From Ochrovirga pacifica (lineage in GTDB: Bacteria > Bacteroidota > Bacteroidia > Flavobacteriales > Flavobacteriaceae), in the NCBI RefSeq assembly GCF_000220525.1, contig NZ_AFPK01000044.1, positions 91,816 to 155,815 on the forward strand: a stretch of DNA of 64,000 bases, in the 5' to 3' direction. Within the stretch, counting starts at the first letter, position 1. Each line of letters starts with the position of its first letter. A model generated the notes under the pieces. That model worked only from the letters and a program-made list of their open reading frames with translations. It was not told the DNA's origin and did not search any database. The position numbers and the translations under genes were made by a program. This document shows positions 1-9,427 of this stretch, piece by piece.

Positions 1-357
1 ACAGCCGCGCACCTATTGCAAAATGAGCGAATGACCATTATGTTTTGTGCTTTTGAGGGCAAACCACTGATTTTAAGACTGTACGGAACGGCTAAAATCT
101 ATCATACTAGAGATGCTATTTACCAAGAGTATGTTGATTTATTTCCCAAAACACCAGGCTCACGTCAAATTATTATTATGGATGTTGATTTGGTACAAAG
201 CTCATGTGGTTTTGCTGTTCCTTTAATGGATTACAAAAAAGATCGCTCGGTATTAAAAGATTGGGCAGAGAAAAAAGGCCCTAAAAAAATAGAAAACTAT
301 TGGGAAGAAAAAAACACTCAAAGTATTGATGGATTTGAAACCAATATTTTAGGTTAA
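1..357 (+). CDS. Pyridoxamine 5'-phosphate oxidase-like flavoprotein, C-terminal part
   Basis: The reading frame is open to the first base of the window, so the gene is cut at its 5' end. The TTG at position 16 is not needed as a start. The visible part begins inside the FMN-binding split barrel, with a HLLQNERMTIMFCAFEG stretch followed by LRLYGTAKIYH, which is typical of the PPOX-related general stress flavoprotein family. Proteins of this family bind FMN or F420 and reduce small substrates; the true substrate is unknown. The C-terminal half (SCGFAVPLMDYKKDR) matches the usual tail of this family in flavobacteria. It ends about 70 bp before the next gene, which seems to have its own promoter. 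Confidence 0.75.
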   Translation, partial: TAAHLLQNERMTIMFCAFEGKPLILRLYGTAKIYHTRDAIYQEYVDLFPKTPGSRQIIIMDVDLVQSSCGFAVPLMDYKKDRSVLKDWAEKKGPKKIENYWEEKNTQSIDGFETNILG

Positions 358-376
358 TACAACAATAAAAAAATAG

Positions 377-402
377 TTGCATTCGTTTTTTAAGTATATT
401 TG
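377..402 (+). promoter_or_regulatory. Bacteroidota-type promoter of the 2OG-Fe(II) oxygenase gene
   Basis: A TTG at 377-379 and a TATATTTG at 395-402 fit the flavobacterial -33/-7 pattern (TTG and TAnnTTTG), although the 15-nt spacing is a little short. Transcription would begin near 409, just ahead of the proposed TTG start at 426. This is a pattern match only. Confidence 0.45.
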
Positions 403-425
403 TCCGCTATTTTTTTAATACTTTA

Positions 426-1055
426 TTGACAACAAAACACCAATTAGAAGATTGGCTTTTCTGGGTGGATGAGCTATCTCAAAATGACTTTGTCATCATT
501 GATAATTTTTTAAATCCAAGTGATTTATTACAAATCAACCAGTTGTTTCAAGAAACTTTGCCAGATTTTACGAAAGCAGGTATTGGAGCAATCAATGACC
601 ACGTGATACGACAAGATATCCGTGGAGACCATACTTATTGGTTAGACAGAAAAAGAGACATATCTATTCCTAACTTTTGGTCTCTTATAGACGAGAGTAT
701 GGCTGTATTTAATCGCTATTGTTATTTAGGTCTTGCAGGATACGAATTTCATTTTGCCAAATATCCTCCAGGAACACTATACAAAAAGCATTTAGACCAG
801 TTTAGCAACCGTACCAATCGCACAATTACGATGGTTTTGTACTTAAATAAAAATTGGCAAAAAGGCGATGGTGGAGAACTAGAATTGTTTTTGGAAAACA
901 ACAAAACATTAACAGTAGATCCGATTTTAGGAAGGTGTATTTTCTTTAAAAGTGCTGTTGTACCTCATCGTGTTATTGAAGCAAATAAAGACCGATATAG
1001 CCTTACAGGTTGGTTTTTGCAACAACCTTCTGCTCTGGGACAAATTCTAGGATAA
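426..1055 (+). CDS. 2OG-Fe(II) oxygenase (prolyl 4-hydroxylase-like)
   Basis: A 209-residue cytoplasmic protein with the double-stranded beta-helix signature of 2-oxoglutarate/Fe(II) dioxygenases. The iron ligands are visible as H122-x-D124 (KKHLDQF) and H181 (VVPHRV), and R190 is the likely 2-oxoglutarate-binding residue. It resembles the SM-20/prolyl hydroxylase-like proteins common in bacteria, which hydroxylate a protein or small-molecule side chain; the target cannot be read from sequence. The start is a TTG at 426 because no in-frame ATG lies before the conserved N-terminal region and the length then fits the family. A TATATTTG box lies just upstream. Confidence 0.8.
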   Translation: MTTKHQLEDWLFWVDELSQNDFVIIDNFLNPSDLLQINQLFQETLPDFTKAGIGAINDHVIRQDIRGDHTYWLDRKRDISIPNFWSLIDESMAVFNRYCYLGLAGYEFHFAKYPPGTLYKKHLDQFSNRTNRTITMVLYLNKNWQKGDGGELELFLENNKTLTVDPILGRCIFFKSAVVPHRVIEANKDRYSLTGWFLQQPSALGQILG

Positions 1056-1060
1056 ACAAC

Positions 1061-2026
1061 TTAGAATCTTTTTTTAGAAAAATAGCTTTTTATAAAACCT
1101 AATCCGTAACCAGCCATCTGTGCCAAAGTGGTAAGAATTGTTAAAAACGAAACTGAAATTTCTTTAGTAACCCATAGGGCATTTAAAAAAAGTAAAGTAA
1201 AGTACAAGTAATAAAACGCAATCAGTTGCCAATTACCAAACATAAATAAGGTAGAAGCCGCTACAAAACCTATAATAAAAACACTTGGAAACCAGTAAGT
1301 AATTTTGGCTGTACCTGGATATTTTTTGTTTAATATAGGCCTTGCTGTACCAAACTTAAAAGTCTGTTGATAAAAAGCCTCTAAGCTTGTTCTTCTTTTA
1401 TGATATACAAAAGCCTCTTCTATTAGTTGAGTCTCAAAACCTTGATTCCACAATTTAAAAGTCAAATCGATATCTTCTCCGTATTGCATCCTAGAAAAGC
1501 CTCCTGTAGTTTCAAACGCTTTTTTAGAAATTCCAAAATTAAAACTTCTTGGTTGAAACTTTCCTACTCCGTTTTTCTTTCCTCTAATCCCTCCTGTGGT
1601 TAATAAAGAAGTCATAGAAAAATTAATGGCTTTCTGAAAAGATGTAAAGCTAGGATGTGCTTCATCGGGTCCGCCAAAAGCATCCGTATAGTTTTTTTTG
1701 AGAGCTTTGTGTACTTTTTTTAAATAATTAACGGGTACCAAAACGTCGGAGTCTATGACTATAAAATAAGCTCCTAGAGCATGATTCATTCCAAAATTAC
1801 GAGCCATACCAGCCCCTTCATTTTCTGTTACGTAATATTGTATATCCAATCGATCCCTGTAGGCTTGTACCACTTCTTTGGCTGTATTTTTAGAACCATC
1901 TTCTACAATAACTACCTCAAAAGATTTGTGAAAATCTTGCTTGGTTAAACTGTACAACAAATCATTAATTTCTTCGGGTCTGTTATACACAGGTACTATA
2001 AAGGAATATACAGGTTCTGGATCCAT
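1061..2026 (-). CDS. Glycosyltransferase family 2 with C-terminal membrane segments
   Basis: A 321-residue protein with an N-terminal GT-A fold: SFIVPVYNRPEEI near residue 8, VVIVEDGS near 40, and the metal-binding D92-S-D94 motif (VIDSDVLVP). The QYGED-like acceptor region appears as RMQYGEDIDLTFKLW. Two or three hydrophobic helices follow between about residues 243 and 315, so it is membrane anchored with the catalytic domain in the cytoplasm. Such enzymes transfer a sugar from a nucleotide or lipid donor to a glycolipid or polysaccharide; donor and acceptor are unknown. It starts 27 bp after the pyrD stop and is probably co-transcribed with it. Confidence 0.85.
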   Translation of the reverse strand: MDPEPVYSFIVPVYNRPEEINDLLYSLTKQDFHKSFEVVIVEDGSKNTAKEVVQAYRDRLDIQYYVTENEGAGMARNFGMNHALGAYFIVIDSDVLVPVNYLKKVHKALKKNYTDAFGGPDEAHPSFTSFQKAINFSMTSLLTTGGIRGKKNGVGKFQPRSFNFGISKKAFETTGGFSRMQYGEDIDLTFKLWNQGFETQLIEEAFVYHKRRTSLEAFYQQTFKFGTARPILNKKYPGTAKITYWFPSVFIIGFVAASTLFMFGNWQLIAFYYLYFTLLFLNALWVTKEISVSFLTILTTLAQMAGYGLGFIKSYFSKKRF

Positions 2027-2053
2027 GTCCGTAAATTTCTTTTAAAATAAGAG

Positions 2054-3094
2054 TTATGTATTTTTTAAAATCGCTTTGTTAATTTTTTTCACCAAAGCAG
2101 GTCCCTCATATATAAATCCAGTATAAACTTGTACCAAATCTGCTCCTACAGCAATTTTCTCTAAAGCATCAGCAGCAGAATGAATTCCTCCTACTCCTAT
2201 AATTGGAAAAGCTTTGTTTGATTTTTCTGCTAAATATTTAATAACAGCTGTACTTCTATCTTTTATAGGTTGTCCGCTTAATCCTCCATTGCCAATTGCT
2301 GCTAGTTGCTGCTTACTTGCTTTTAAACCTTCTCTATTTACTGATGTGTTTGAGGCAATCACTCCATCTAATTTTGTCTCAGCAACCAAATCGATAATTT
2401 CATCTAGCTGAGTTGTATTTAAATCGGGAGCAATTTTTAACAAAATAGGTCTTTGTTCTTCTTTTGAATTGTTTATTTTTTGTACAGCAGCAACTAACTC
2501 TAACAAATAATCTTTGTCTTCTAATTTAGCGTGACTGCTTACATTGGGGCAACTTACATTTAGCACAAAGTAATCTACATAAGGATGTAATTCTTCAAAC
2601 ACATGACAATAATCTTGGGTATATTGATTTTCAGGAATGCCTGTATTTTTACCGATATTTCCTCCTATAATAATTTTTCCTTCGTTTTGCTTTAAATTTT
2701 CAACAATTTCTTTTACGCCCAAATTATTAAACCCCATACGGTTAATAAGTGCCTTGTCTGCTTTAAGACGAAACAAACGCTTTTTAGTATTTCCTTCTTG
2801 CCCTTTTGGCGTTACCGTTCCTATTTCTACAAAACCAAACCCAAAGTCTGCCAACTGATTAAACAACACGGCATTTTTATCGAACCCTGCAGCCAATCCT
2901 ACAGGATTTTTAAAGCTAATACCAAACAATTCTCGAATCAACCTAGGGTCTTCTATTTTATAAATAGCCTGTGTTAGTGCAGATACTCCTGGTATTTTTG
3001 ATAAAAATTTTAAAGTATCAAAAACAAAATAATGTACTTTCTCGGGGTCAACTTTAAATAATAGGGGGCGAATAATTGTTTTGTATAAACTCAT
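2054..3094 (-). CDS. pyrD: Dihydroorotate dehydrogenase (quinone), class 2
   Basis: PyrD oxidises dihydroorotate to orotate in pyrimidine synthesis and passes electrons to membrane quinone. The ATG at 3094 gives 346 residues beginning [23 protein letters not shown], the short membrane-associating N-terminus of class 2 enzymes. A start 13 codons upstream is possible but adds non-conserved residues. Visible motifs are [27 protein letters not shown] (substrate and FMN), NVSCPN with the catalytic serine, KIAPDL, and GVGGI near the C-terminus. It is followed by a glycosyltransferase gene. A hairpin terminator upstream separates it from pheT. Confidence 0.95.
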   Translation of the reverse strand: MSLYKTIIRPLLFKVDPEKVHYFVFDTLKFLSKIPGVSALTQAIYKIEDPRLIRELFGISFKNPVGLAAGFDKNAVLFNQLADFGFGFVEIGTVTPKGQEGNTKKRLFRLKADKALINRMGFNNLGVKEIVENLKQNEGKIIIGGNIGKNTGIPENQYTQDYCHVFEELHPYVDYFVLNVSCPNVSSHAKLEDKDYLLELVAAVQKINNSKEEQRPILLKIAPDLNTTQLDEIIDLVAETKLDGVIASNTSVNREGLKASKQQLAAIGNGGLSGQPIKDRSTAVIKYLAEKSNKAFPIIGVGGIHSAADALEKIAVGADLVQVYTGFIYEGPALVKKINKAILKNT

Positions 3095-3167
3095 AATCCT
3101 AAATTTTAAACTTGTTCTGTAATTTAAGAACAACGGACTGAAGAATATTACAGTATTCTCCAGTTAT

Positions 3168-3195
3168 AAAAAAGCCTTTACACAGGTAAAGGCTT
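3168..3195 (-). terminator. Rho-independent terminator after pheT
   Basis: Read on the minus strand, a 10-bp perfect stem (arms 3186-3195 and 3172-3181, 4-nt loop) is followed by six or more T. It sits 10 bp after the pheT stop codon, so it should end the pheT transcript before pyrD. Confidence 0.85.
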
Positions 3196-3204
3196 GTAAA
3201 TAAA

Positions 3205-5631
3205 CTATCTTAACACAGCTTCAAACTGTTTCTGAAACGAGTTTTGGAGCTTGGTCATTATTTTATCTATCTGTTTGTCTTCTAAGGTTTTGTTCTCGTC
3301 TTGTAATACAAAACTCAAAGCGTACGATTTTTTTCCTTCTGGTAATTTATCTCCTTCATATACATCAAACAAATCTACTTCTTTTAACAAATTCTTTTCC
3401 GATTGAAAGGCTGCATTGTACAAATCTTTAAACGCTACTTCTTTGTTTAACAACAAGGCTAAATCTCTTTTTACCAAAGGATATTTAGGTAATGGACTTA
3501 CTTTCATTTTTTTGTTTTGAGATACTTTTAGTACCGTATCCCAATTAAAGTCTGCATAAAAAACAGGCTGTTTAATTCCAAATTCTTTTAGAATTTTAGG
3601 ACTTACTCTTCCTATATCAACCAAATTCATTTTTCCTAGTCCTAAAGTAATTCCCTCTGCAAACACATCATTTTTTGTTGGAGTAGTTTTTAAATTTTGA
3701 TGTCCTAATCTTTCTAAAACTCCTATTACAATAGACTTTAAATAATAAAAGTCTGTAGCTTGACTGGCAGAAATCCAAGTTTCTTTTGCTCTGTTTCCAG
3801 ATACAAATAAAGTCAAATGTTTTGCCTCCTCGTATTTTTCTCCATACTTATGATAGGTTTTACCAAATTCGTAAAATTTGATATCACTGTTTTTTCTATT
3901 GATGTTATAAGCAACCGACTCCAATCCACTAAATAACAAAGACTGTCTCATCACAGCCAAATCGCTACTTAACGGGTTTAGCATTTCTACATTGTGCTCT
4001 GTATTTAAGTTTTCTGACAATGTTACATAAGATGCTTTGGTTAAAGAATTGGCCATGGTTTCGTTAAACCCTTGAACTCTTAACTGCTCTGCTATGGTGT
4101 TTTCTGTTTTTACTCCGTCAAAAATAGAAGGCTCTATAGAAGTGTTTAATTTATGAGAAAATTCTATATTATTATATCCATACACACGTAAAATTTCTTC
4201 TACAATATCAGCTTCTCTTTGTACATCAACACGGTAAGAAGGTACTACTAAGCCTAAACCTCCTTCAGTTTCACTATTAATTTTTATTTCTAAAGAAGCT
4301 AAAATATTTTTGATGGTATCTTTAGACAATTCCTGCCCTATAATTCTAGCAACATTTTGGTAAGAAACAAAAACTTCAAAATCTTCAATTCTATTAGGAT
4401 ATACCACATCTACATCAGACACTGCTCTACCTCCTGCTACTTCTTGAATTAGCAACGCAGCACGAATCAGTGCGTATTTGGTAATGTTCGGATCGATTCC
4501 TCGTTCAAAGCGAAAAGAAGCATCGGTATTAAGTCCATGTCTCTTAGCTGTTTTACGAATAGACACAGGGTTGAAATAAGCTGCTTCTAAAAAGACAGAA
4601 GTGGTACGTTCGGTTACTCCAGAATCTAATCCACCTAAAACTCCTGCAATACACATTGGGTTTTCTTCTCCATCACAAATCATTAAATCTTCTTCGTGCA
4701 ATTCTCGCTCTACTCCATCCAACGTAGTAAACTTAGTTCCGCTAGGCAAGGTGGTTACCGTTACTTTGTTTCCTATAATTTTATTGGCATCAAATGCATG
4801 CAAAGGTTGCCCTAGCTCATGCAGTACATAATTAGTCACATCAACTACATTGTTGATAGGCTTTACACCAATAGCTTTTAATCTATTTTGCAACCATTCT
4901 GGAGAATCTTCTACACGAACATCTTTAATGGCTACTCCTGCATATTTAGGAGCTTTTTCAAAATCTTTAACATGGATGTCAATTTTTAACAAACGTTCAT
5001 ACACATGAAAGTCACTTACCGATGGAGAAATCAGTTCTTTTTGCACACCTTGTTGTAACAATCCTGCTTTTAAATCTCTTGCTACTCCTAGGTGACTCAT
5101 CGCATCAGCTCGGTTAGGAGTTAGTCCTATTTCAAAAACTTCATCTACCTCTATATTAAAAACTTCGGCTGCTGGCGTTCCTGGTACTAGAGTATTGTCT
5201 AACACCATAATCCCATCATGTCCTGAACCAAGCCCCAGTTCGTCTTCGGCACAAATCATTCCATGGCTTTCTTCTCCTCTTATTTTTCCTTTTTTTATTT
5301 TAAAACCTTCTCCATTTTCATCATACAGAGTAGTGCCTACTGTTGCTACAGGTACTTTTTGGCCGGCAGCTACATTAGGTGCCCCACACACCACTTGTAT
5401 GGGTGTTTCTTTACCTATATTTACAGTAGTTACACTTAGTTTATCTGCATTGGGATGTTTTTCACAAGTCAGTACTTCTCCTACGACAACGCCTACCAAA
5501 CTTCCTTTTATAGATTCAATTTTTTCAATTCCCTCTACTTCCAATCCAAGATCGGTTAACAATTCACCTGTTTGCTCAGCTTCCCAATCAATTTTGATAA
5601 ACTGTTTTAACCAATTGTATGATATTTTCAT
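3205..5631 (-). CDS. pheT: Phenylalanine-tRNA ligase beta subunit
   Basis: The beta subunit of the alpha2-beta2 phenylalanyl-tRNA synthetase, cytoplasmic. The 808-residue length is normal for the bacterial long form. It opens with the MKISYNWLKQFI segment, then a tRNA-binding EMAP-like domain near residues 40-150 (VGEVLTCEKHPNADKL), the B3/B4 and B5 core domains, and a C-terminal ferredoxin-fold anticodon-binding domain (SPLPKYPLVKRDLALLL to the end). The catalytic subunit gene pheS is not in the window, so pheST is split here. A strong hairpin terminator follows directly. Confidence 0.97.
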   Translation of the reverse strand: MKISYNWLKQFIKIDWEAEQTGELLTDLGLEVEGIEKIESIKGSLVGVVVGEVLTCEKHPNADKLSVTTVNIGKETPIQVVCGAPNVAAGQKVPVATVGTTLYDENGEGFKIKKGKIRGEESHGMICAEDELGLGSGHDGIMVLDNTLVPGTPAAEVFNIEVDEVFEIGLTPNRADAMSHLGVARDLKAGLLQQGVQKELISPSVSDFHVYERLLKIDIHVKDFEKAPKYAGVAIKDVRVEDSPEWLQNRLKAIGVKPINNVVDVTNYVLHELGQPLHAFDANKIIGNKVTVTTLPSGTKFTTLDGVERELHEEDLMICDGEENPMCIAGVLGGLDSGVTERTTSVFLEAAYFNPVSIRKTAKRHGLNTDASFRFERGIDPNITKYALIRAALLIQEVAGGRAVSDVDVVYPNRIEDFEVFVSYQNVARIIGQELSKDTIKNILASLEIKINSETEGGLGLVVPSYRVDVQREADIVEEILRVYGYNNIEFSHKLNTSIEPSIFDGVKTENTIAEQLRVQGFNETMANSLTKASYVTLSENLNTEHNVEMLNPLSSDLAVMRQSLLFSGLESVAYNINRKNSDIKFYEFGKTYHKYGEKYEEAKHLTLFVSGNRAKETWISASQATDFYYLKSIVIGVLERLGHQNLKTTPTKNDVFAEGITLGLGKMNLVDIGRVSPKILKEFGIKQPVFYADFNWDTVLKVSQNKKMKVSPLPKYPLVKRDLALLLNKEVAFKDLYNAAFQSEKNLLKEVDLFDVYEGDKLPEGKKSYALSFVLQDENKTLEDKQIDKIMTKLQNSFQKQFEAVLR

Positions 5632-5725
5632 GTGTTCAAAATTCGTTTTCAGTTTGCAAATTTACGACTTCAATTAGCAATGTGCAATTATCCTATCACA
5701 ATTTAAACGCATCCTAATTTAAGAG

Positions 5726-7825
5726 CTAACTAATATTTGCCCAAATGCTGGTTCTTTTATGTATTTGTTCATAGGTTTGTTTGATTGGTTTGTTTTTTGG
5801 CAATGCTAAATTGGGATCTTCTTGTAACACTAGAACGGCTGTATTTCTGGCCAAATGCAACTCTTTTGAGTCTTTTACTAAATCAGCAATTTTTAAATTT
5901 AACACTCCGCTTTGTTGTGTTCCCATTAAATTACCTGGCCCTCTTAATTTCAAATCTACTTCTGCAATTTCAAACCCATCACTGGTTCTAACCATTGTTT
6001 CCAAACGTGTTTTAGAATCGTTAGATAACTTTACTCCAGACATTAAAATGCAATAACTCTGATCGGCACCACGACCTACCCTTCCTCGTAACTGATGCAA
6101 TTGTGACAAACCAAAACGTTCTGCACTTTCTATAATCATTACCGAAGCATTAGGTACATTTACACCTACTTCAATTACTGTAGTAGCTACCATAATCTGC
6201 GTTTCACCTTTTACAAAACATTGCATTTCTAACTCTTTATCATCGGGTTTCATTTTTCCGTGCACTATACTAATTCTGTAATCGGGTAAGGGAAATTCTC
6301 TCTGAATACTTTCGTAACCATCTTGCAAATCTTTGTAATCCATAGCTTCGGACTCTTCTATCAATGGATAAACAACATATACTTGTCTTCCTTTGGCTAT
6401 TTCGTCACGCATAAATTTAAAGACACGCAAACGTGCACTGTCAAAACGATGTACTGTTTGCACGGGCTTACGACCTGGAGGCAATTCATCAATTACAGAA
6501 ACATCCAAATCTCCATAGGCACTCATGGCCAATGTTCTTGGAATTGGAGTTGCAGTCATGATTAGAATATGTGGAGGCAAGGAGTTTTTCATCCACATTT
6601 TAGAACGCTGAGCCACACCAAATCTATGTTGCTCATCTATAATAGCCAATCCTAAGTTTTTAAATACCACTTTGTCTTCTAAAATAGCATGTGTGCCTAT
6701 TAGAATTTGTAAAGAACCTTCTTCTAACGTTTTGTGAATTTCTCTTCGTACTTTGGTTTTGGTAGAGCCCGTTAACAACTGTACCGTAACTCCAAAACCT
6801 TGCAACAATTCCGTAATTGCCTGATAATGTTGGGTTGCTAGTATTTCGGTAGGAGCTAATAAAGCTGTTTGAAATCCATTGTCTAAAGCAATTAGCATGG
6901 TTAACAAAGCTACAATGGTCTTTCCTGCTCCAACATCCCCCTGCAACAAACGATTCATATGTGCTCCTGTAGCCATGTCGGCTCTTATTTCTTTTAACAC
7001 TCTTTTTTGAGCTCCGGTTAAGTCGAACTTTAATCCTGATTGGTAAAAAGAATTAAAATACATTCCAATATGCTCAAAAACATAACCTTTTATTTTATCT
7101 TTTCTGATAAGCTTGTTACGAATTAGCTGCATTTGAATATAAAAAAATTCTTCAAACTTTAATCGCTTCTGAGCCTTTGCTAAAAGTTCGTGACTTTTGG
7201 GAAAATGAATATTTAGTAGTGCTTCTTTTTTACTCATCAGGTCGAGTTCTTTTAAAACTTCTGGTGATAGCGTTTCATGTATGTAAGGAAAAGCTTCTTT
7301 TAACAAATGCTCTAGAGCCTTAGAGATAACTTTGTGATTAAACCCTTTGGCACTCATTTTTTCTGTAGATGGATACAGAGCCTGCAAACCAGTCGTTAAA
7401 CTTTTTTTATAATGTTCTTCTAACTCCATTTCTGGATGAGGCATACTAAATGATCCGTTAAAAAAGTTCAGCTTTCCGTAAATTACATAAGGTTCGTTAA
7501 TTTTAATGCTAGACTTTAACCATTTGGTGGCACGGAACCAAATTAGCTCTAGAGTTCCCGTATCATCCTTAAATGTAGCCACCAACCTAGAACCTCTTTT
7601 TTGTTGTACTTCTTTGATCCCCACCACTACTCCTTTGATTTGAACTTCGCTAGCATTGGGAACCAATTCTCTGATTTTAAAAAACTGAGATTTATCTACA
7701 TATCGATGCGGAAAAAAATTCAGTAATTGATTGGCTGAAAAAATTCCCATTTCTTTCTGTAGTACCGTAGCTTTGGCCGGTCCTATTCCAGTTAAATAAG
7801 TAACAGGTGTATCAAAATCAAACAT
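5726..7825 (-). CDS. recG: ATP-dependent DNA helicase RecG
   Basis: RecG remodels stalled replication forks and Holliday junctions. The 699 residues contain an N-terminal wedge/OB domain (about 1-230), a Walker A motif GDVGAGKT at 296-303, the DEQH box at 397-400, helicase motif III MTATPIPRTLAM, and the C-terminal helicase half with QLRGRVGRG. Length and motif order are those of the family. About 390 bp of non-coding sequence separates its start from the divergent rRNA methyltransferase gene. Confidence 0.97.
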   Translation of the reverse strand: MFDFDTPVTYLTGIGPAKATVLQKEMGIFSANQLLNFFPHRYVDKSQFFKIRELVPNASEVQIKGVVVGIKEVQQKRGSRLVATFKDDTGTLELIWFRATKWLKSSIKINEPYVIYGKLNFFNGSFSMPHPEMELEEHYKKSLTTGLQALYPSTEKMSAKGFNHKVISKALEHLLKEAFPYIHETLSPEVLKELDLMSKKEALLNIHFPKSHELLAKAQKRLKFEEFFYIQMQLIRNKLIRKDKIKGYVFEHIGMYFNSFYQSGLKFDLTGAQKRVLKEIRADMATGAHMNRLLQGDVGAGKTIVALLTMLIALDNGFQTALLAPTEILATQHYQAITELLQGFGVTVQLLTGSTKTKVRREIHKTLEEGSLQILIGTHAILEDKVVFKNLGLAIIDEQHRFGVAQRSKMWMKNSLPPHILIMTATPIPRTLAMSAYGDLDVSVIDELPPGRKPVQTVHRFDSARLRVFKFMRDEIAKGRQVYVVYPLIEESEAMDYKDLQDGYESIQREFPLPDYRISIVHGKMKPDDKELEMQCFVKGETQIMVATTVIEVGVNVPNASVMIIESAERFGLSQLHQLRGRVGRGADQSYCILMSGVKLSNDSKTRLETMVRTSDGFEIAEVDLKLRGPGNLMGTQQSGVLNLKIADLVKDSKELHLARNTAVLVLQEDPNLALPKNKPIKQTYEQIHKRTSIWANIS

Positions 7826-8113
7826 GAATTTCTTTAGGTTTATGGCATTCTATCAACCATCAAAAATAAGAATTCCTTTTCTTAAATACACATCGCTTTT
7901 TTTACTATAAATTGAACAAGTGTTCACTAAAAGAAGAACTGCATCAACTAAACCCAATAACCTTTATGCAGACATAATATTTTAAACTTTTTTTTATTGA
8001 TTTTAAACAACTAACCTAACATTTCAGAAAAATTATGCCTACATTCGCTAGTACTAAAGTATGATATCATTACATATATTTATTGCTACCCCTTTTATAT
8101 AACGACCCTAGAT

Positions 8114-8138
8114 TAAGGGCAGTAGTTTACTGCCCTTA
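8114..8138. repeat. Perfect 11-bp inverted repeat with 3-nt loop
   Basis: The arms are TAAGGGCAGTA (8114-8124) and TACTGCCCTTA (8128-8138). No T-run follows on either strand, so it is not an obvious terminator. It could be an operator or a structured leader upstream of the methyltransferase promoter. Confidence 0.6.
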
Positions 8139-8184
8139 GTTGAAAGTCGAGAACTTTTATAGTAGTTAAAGTTCAAAAAACGCT

Positions 8185-8192
8185 TACCTTTG
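8185..8192 (+). promoter_or_regulatory. Candidate -7 box for the rRNA methyltransferase gene
   Basis: TACCTTTG matches the Bacteroidota consensus TAnnTTTG exactly and ends 23 bp before the start codon. No clear TTG -33 element is seen at the expected distance, so support is partial. Confidence 0.4.
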
Positions 8193-8215
8193 CACTTCCA
8201 TTTAGAATATAACGC

Positions 8216-9424
8216 ATGAGACTTCATAGAAATCTAGTATTTACAGTTATTGATTCGTTACACGCAATTTTTAACGAACAAGAATATGCTGATAAAGTTG
8301 TACAAAAAGCATTAAAAAAAGACAGTCGCTGGGGAGCCAGAGACCGAAAGTTTGTTGCAGAAACCATTTACGAAATTGTAAGATGGAAACGTTTGTATAA
8401 CGAAATTGCTGGAACCAAAGACCATTACACACGTGATAATTTATGGAAACTGTTTGCAGTTTGGGCGGTATTAAGAGGAATTGAGTTGCCTGAGTGGAAG
8501 TATTTTACTGAAACGCCTGTAAGAAGAATTAAAGGAAAGTTTGATGAACTTCAAAGCCAAAGAGCCATTGCGCAATCTATACCTGATTGGATGGATGATT
8601 TGGGAATTAAAGAATTAGGAGAAGAAGTTTGGAGCAAAGAAATCAAAGCACAAAACATTCCTGCATCTGCCATCTTAAGAGTGAATACACTAAGAGGAAC
8701 CAAACAGCAATTGCAAAGCTTATTAGCCAAAGATGACATTGCTACACAGCCCATTAAAGGTTATCCTTATGCCTTAGAATTAGACGAACGTAAAAACGTA
8801 TTTACCACAGCTGCTTTTAAAAGTGGTTTGTTTGAAATGCAAGATGCTTCTTCTCAACTAGTGGCTGAATTTCTAGAAGTAGCCCCAGGTATGCGCGTAG
8901 TAGATACTTGTGCTGGAGCTGGTGGAAAAACTCTACACATTGCTGCATTAATGGAAAACAAAGGTTCTATTATAGCTACAGACATTTACGGTGGTAAATT
9001 AATGGAATTAAAAAAACGTGCCAAAAGAGCAGGTGCATTTAACATTACTACCAAAAAAATAGAATCGACCAAAACGATTAAAAAATTATACAACACTGCA
9101 GATCGTGTATTGATTGATGCACCATGTTCTGGTTTGGGAGTCTTAAAAAGAAATCCAGATAGTAAGTGGAAATTACAACCCGAGTTTTTCGAAAACATCA
9201 AGCAAGTACAGGCAGAAATCTTAGATCGCTACAGCAAAATTGTAAAAACAGGAGGAAAAGTAGTTTATGCTACTTGTTCTATTTTTCCTAGTGAAAACCA
9301 ACAACAGGTTGAATTCTTTCTAGCCAACAATCCAAATTTTAAACTTGTTAAAGACAATAAAATCTTAGCCTCAGAATCTGGCTACGACGGATTTTATATG
9401 GCTCTTCTAGAGAGAGTAGAATAA
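8216..9424 (+). CDS. RsmB/NOP-family rRNA (cytosine-5) methyltransferase
   Basis: A 402-residue SAM-dependent RNA m5C methyltransferase. An N-terminal NusB-like/RNA-binding region (about 1-170) precedes the Rossmann methyltransferase domain with the SAM motif DTCAGAGGKTLH. The two family cysteines are present: C304 in DAPCSGLG and C354 in ATCSIFPSEN, the latter being the nucleophile in the RsmB mechanism. It probably methylates 16S or 23S rRNA; the exact position is not decidable here, so no symbol is given. It is convergent with topB with only 3 nt between the two stop codons, so there is no room for a separate terminator. Confidence 0.9.
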   Translation: MRLHRNLVFTVIDSLHAIFNEQEYADKVVQKALKKDSRWGARDRKFVAETIYEIVRWKRLYNEIAGTKDHYTRDNLWKLFAVWAVLRGIELPEWKYFTETPVRRIKGKFDELQSQRAIAQSIPDWMDDLGIKELGEEVWSKEIKAQNIPASAILRVNTLRGTKQQLQSLLAKDDIATQPIKGYPYALELDERKNVFTTAAFKSGLFEMQDASSQLVAEFLEVAPGMRVVDTCAGAGGKTLHIAALMENKGSIIATDIYGGKLMELKKRAKRAGAFNITTKKIESTKTIKKLYNTADRVLIDAPCSGLGVLKRNPDSKWKLQPEFFENIKQVQAEILDRYSKIVKTGGKVVYATCSIFPSENQQQVEFFLANNPNFKLVKDNKILASESGYDGFYMALLERVE

Positions 9425-9427
9425 AAA

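Larger units (their letters stand above)
7826..8215. other. 390-bp intergenic region between recG and the rRNA methyltransferase
   Basis: This divergent spacer holds no credible reading frame. It contains a perfect 11-bp inverted repeat at 8114-8138 and a TACCTTTG box at 8185-8192 that may drive the methyltransferase gene. The rest is AT-rich with no other feature that I can see. Confidence 0.6.

Noticed and set aside
5195..5677. 160-codon plus-strand frame opposite pheT
   Set aside because: It is a Ser/Pro/Thr-rich shadow of a conserved essential gene, without a recognisable motif or promoter.
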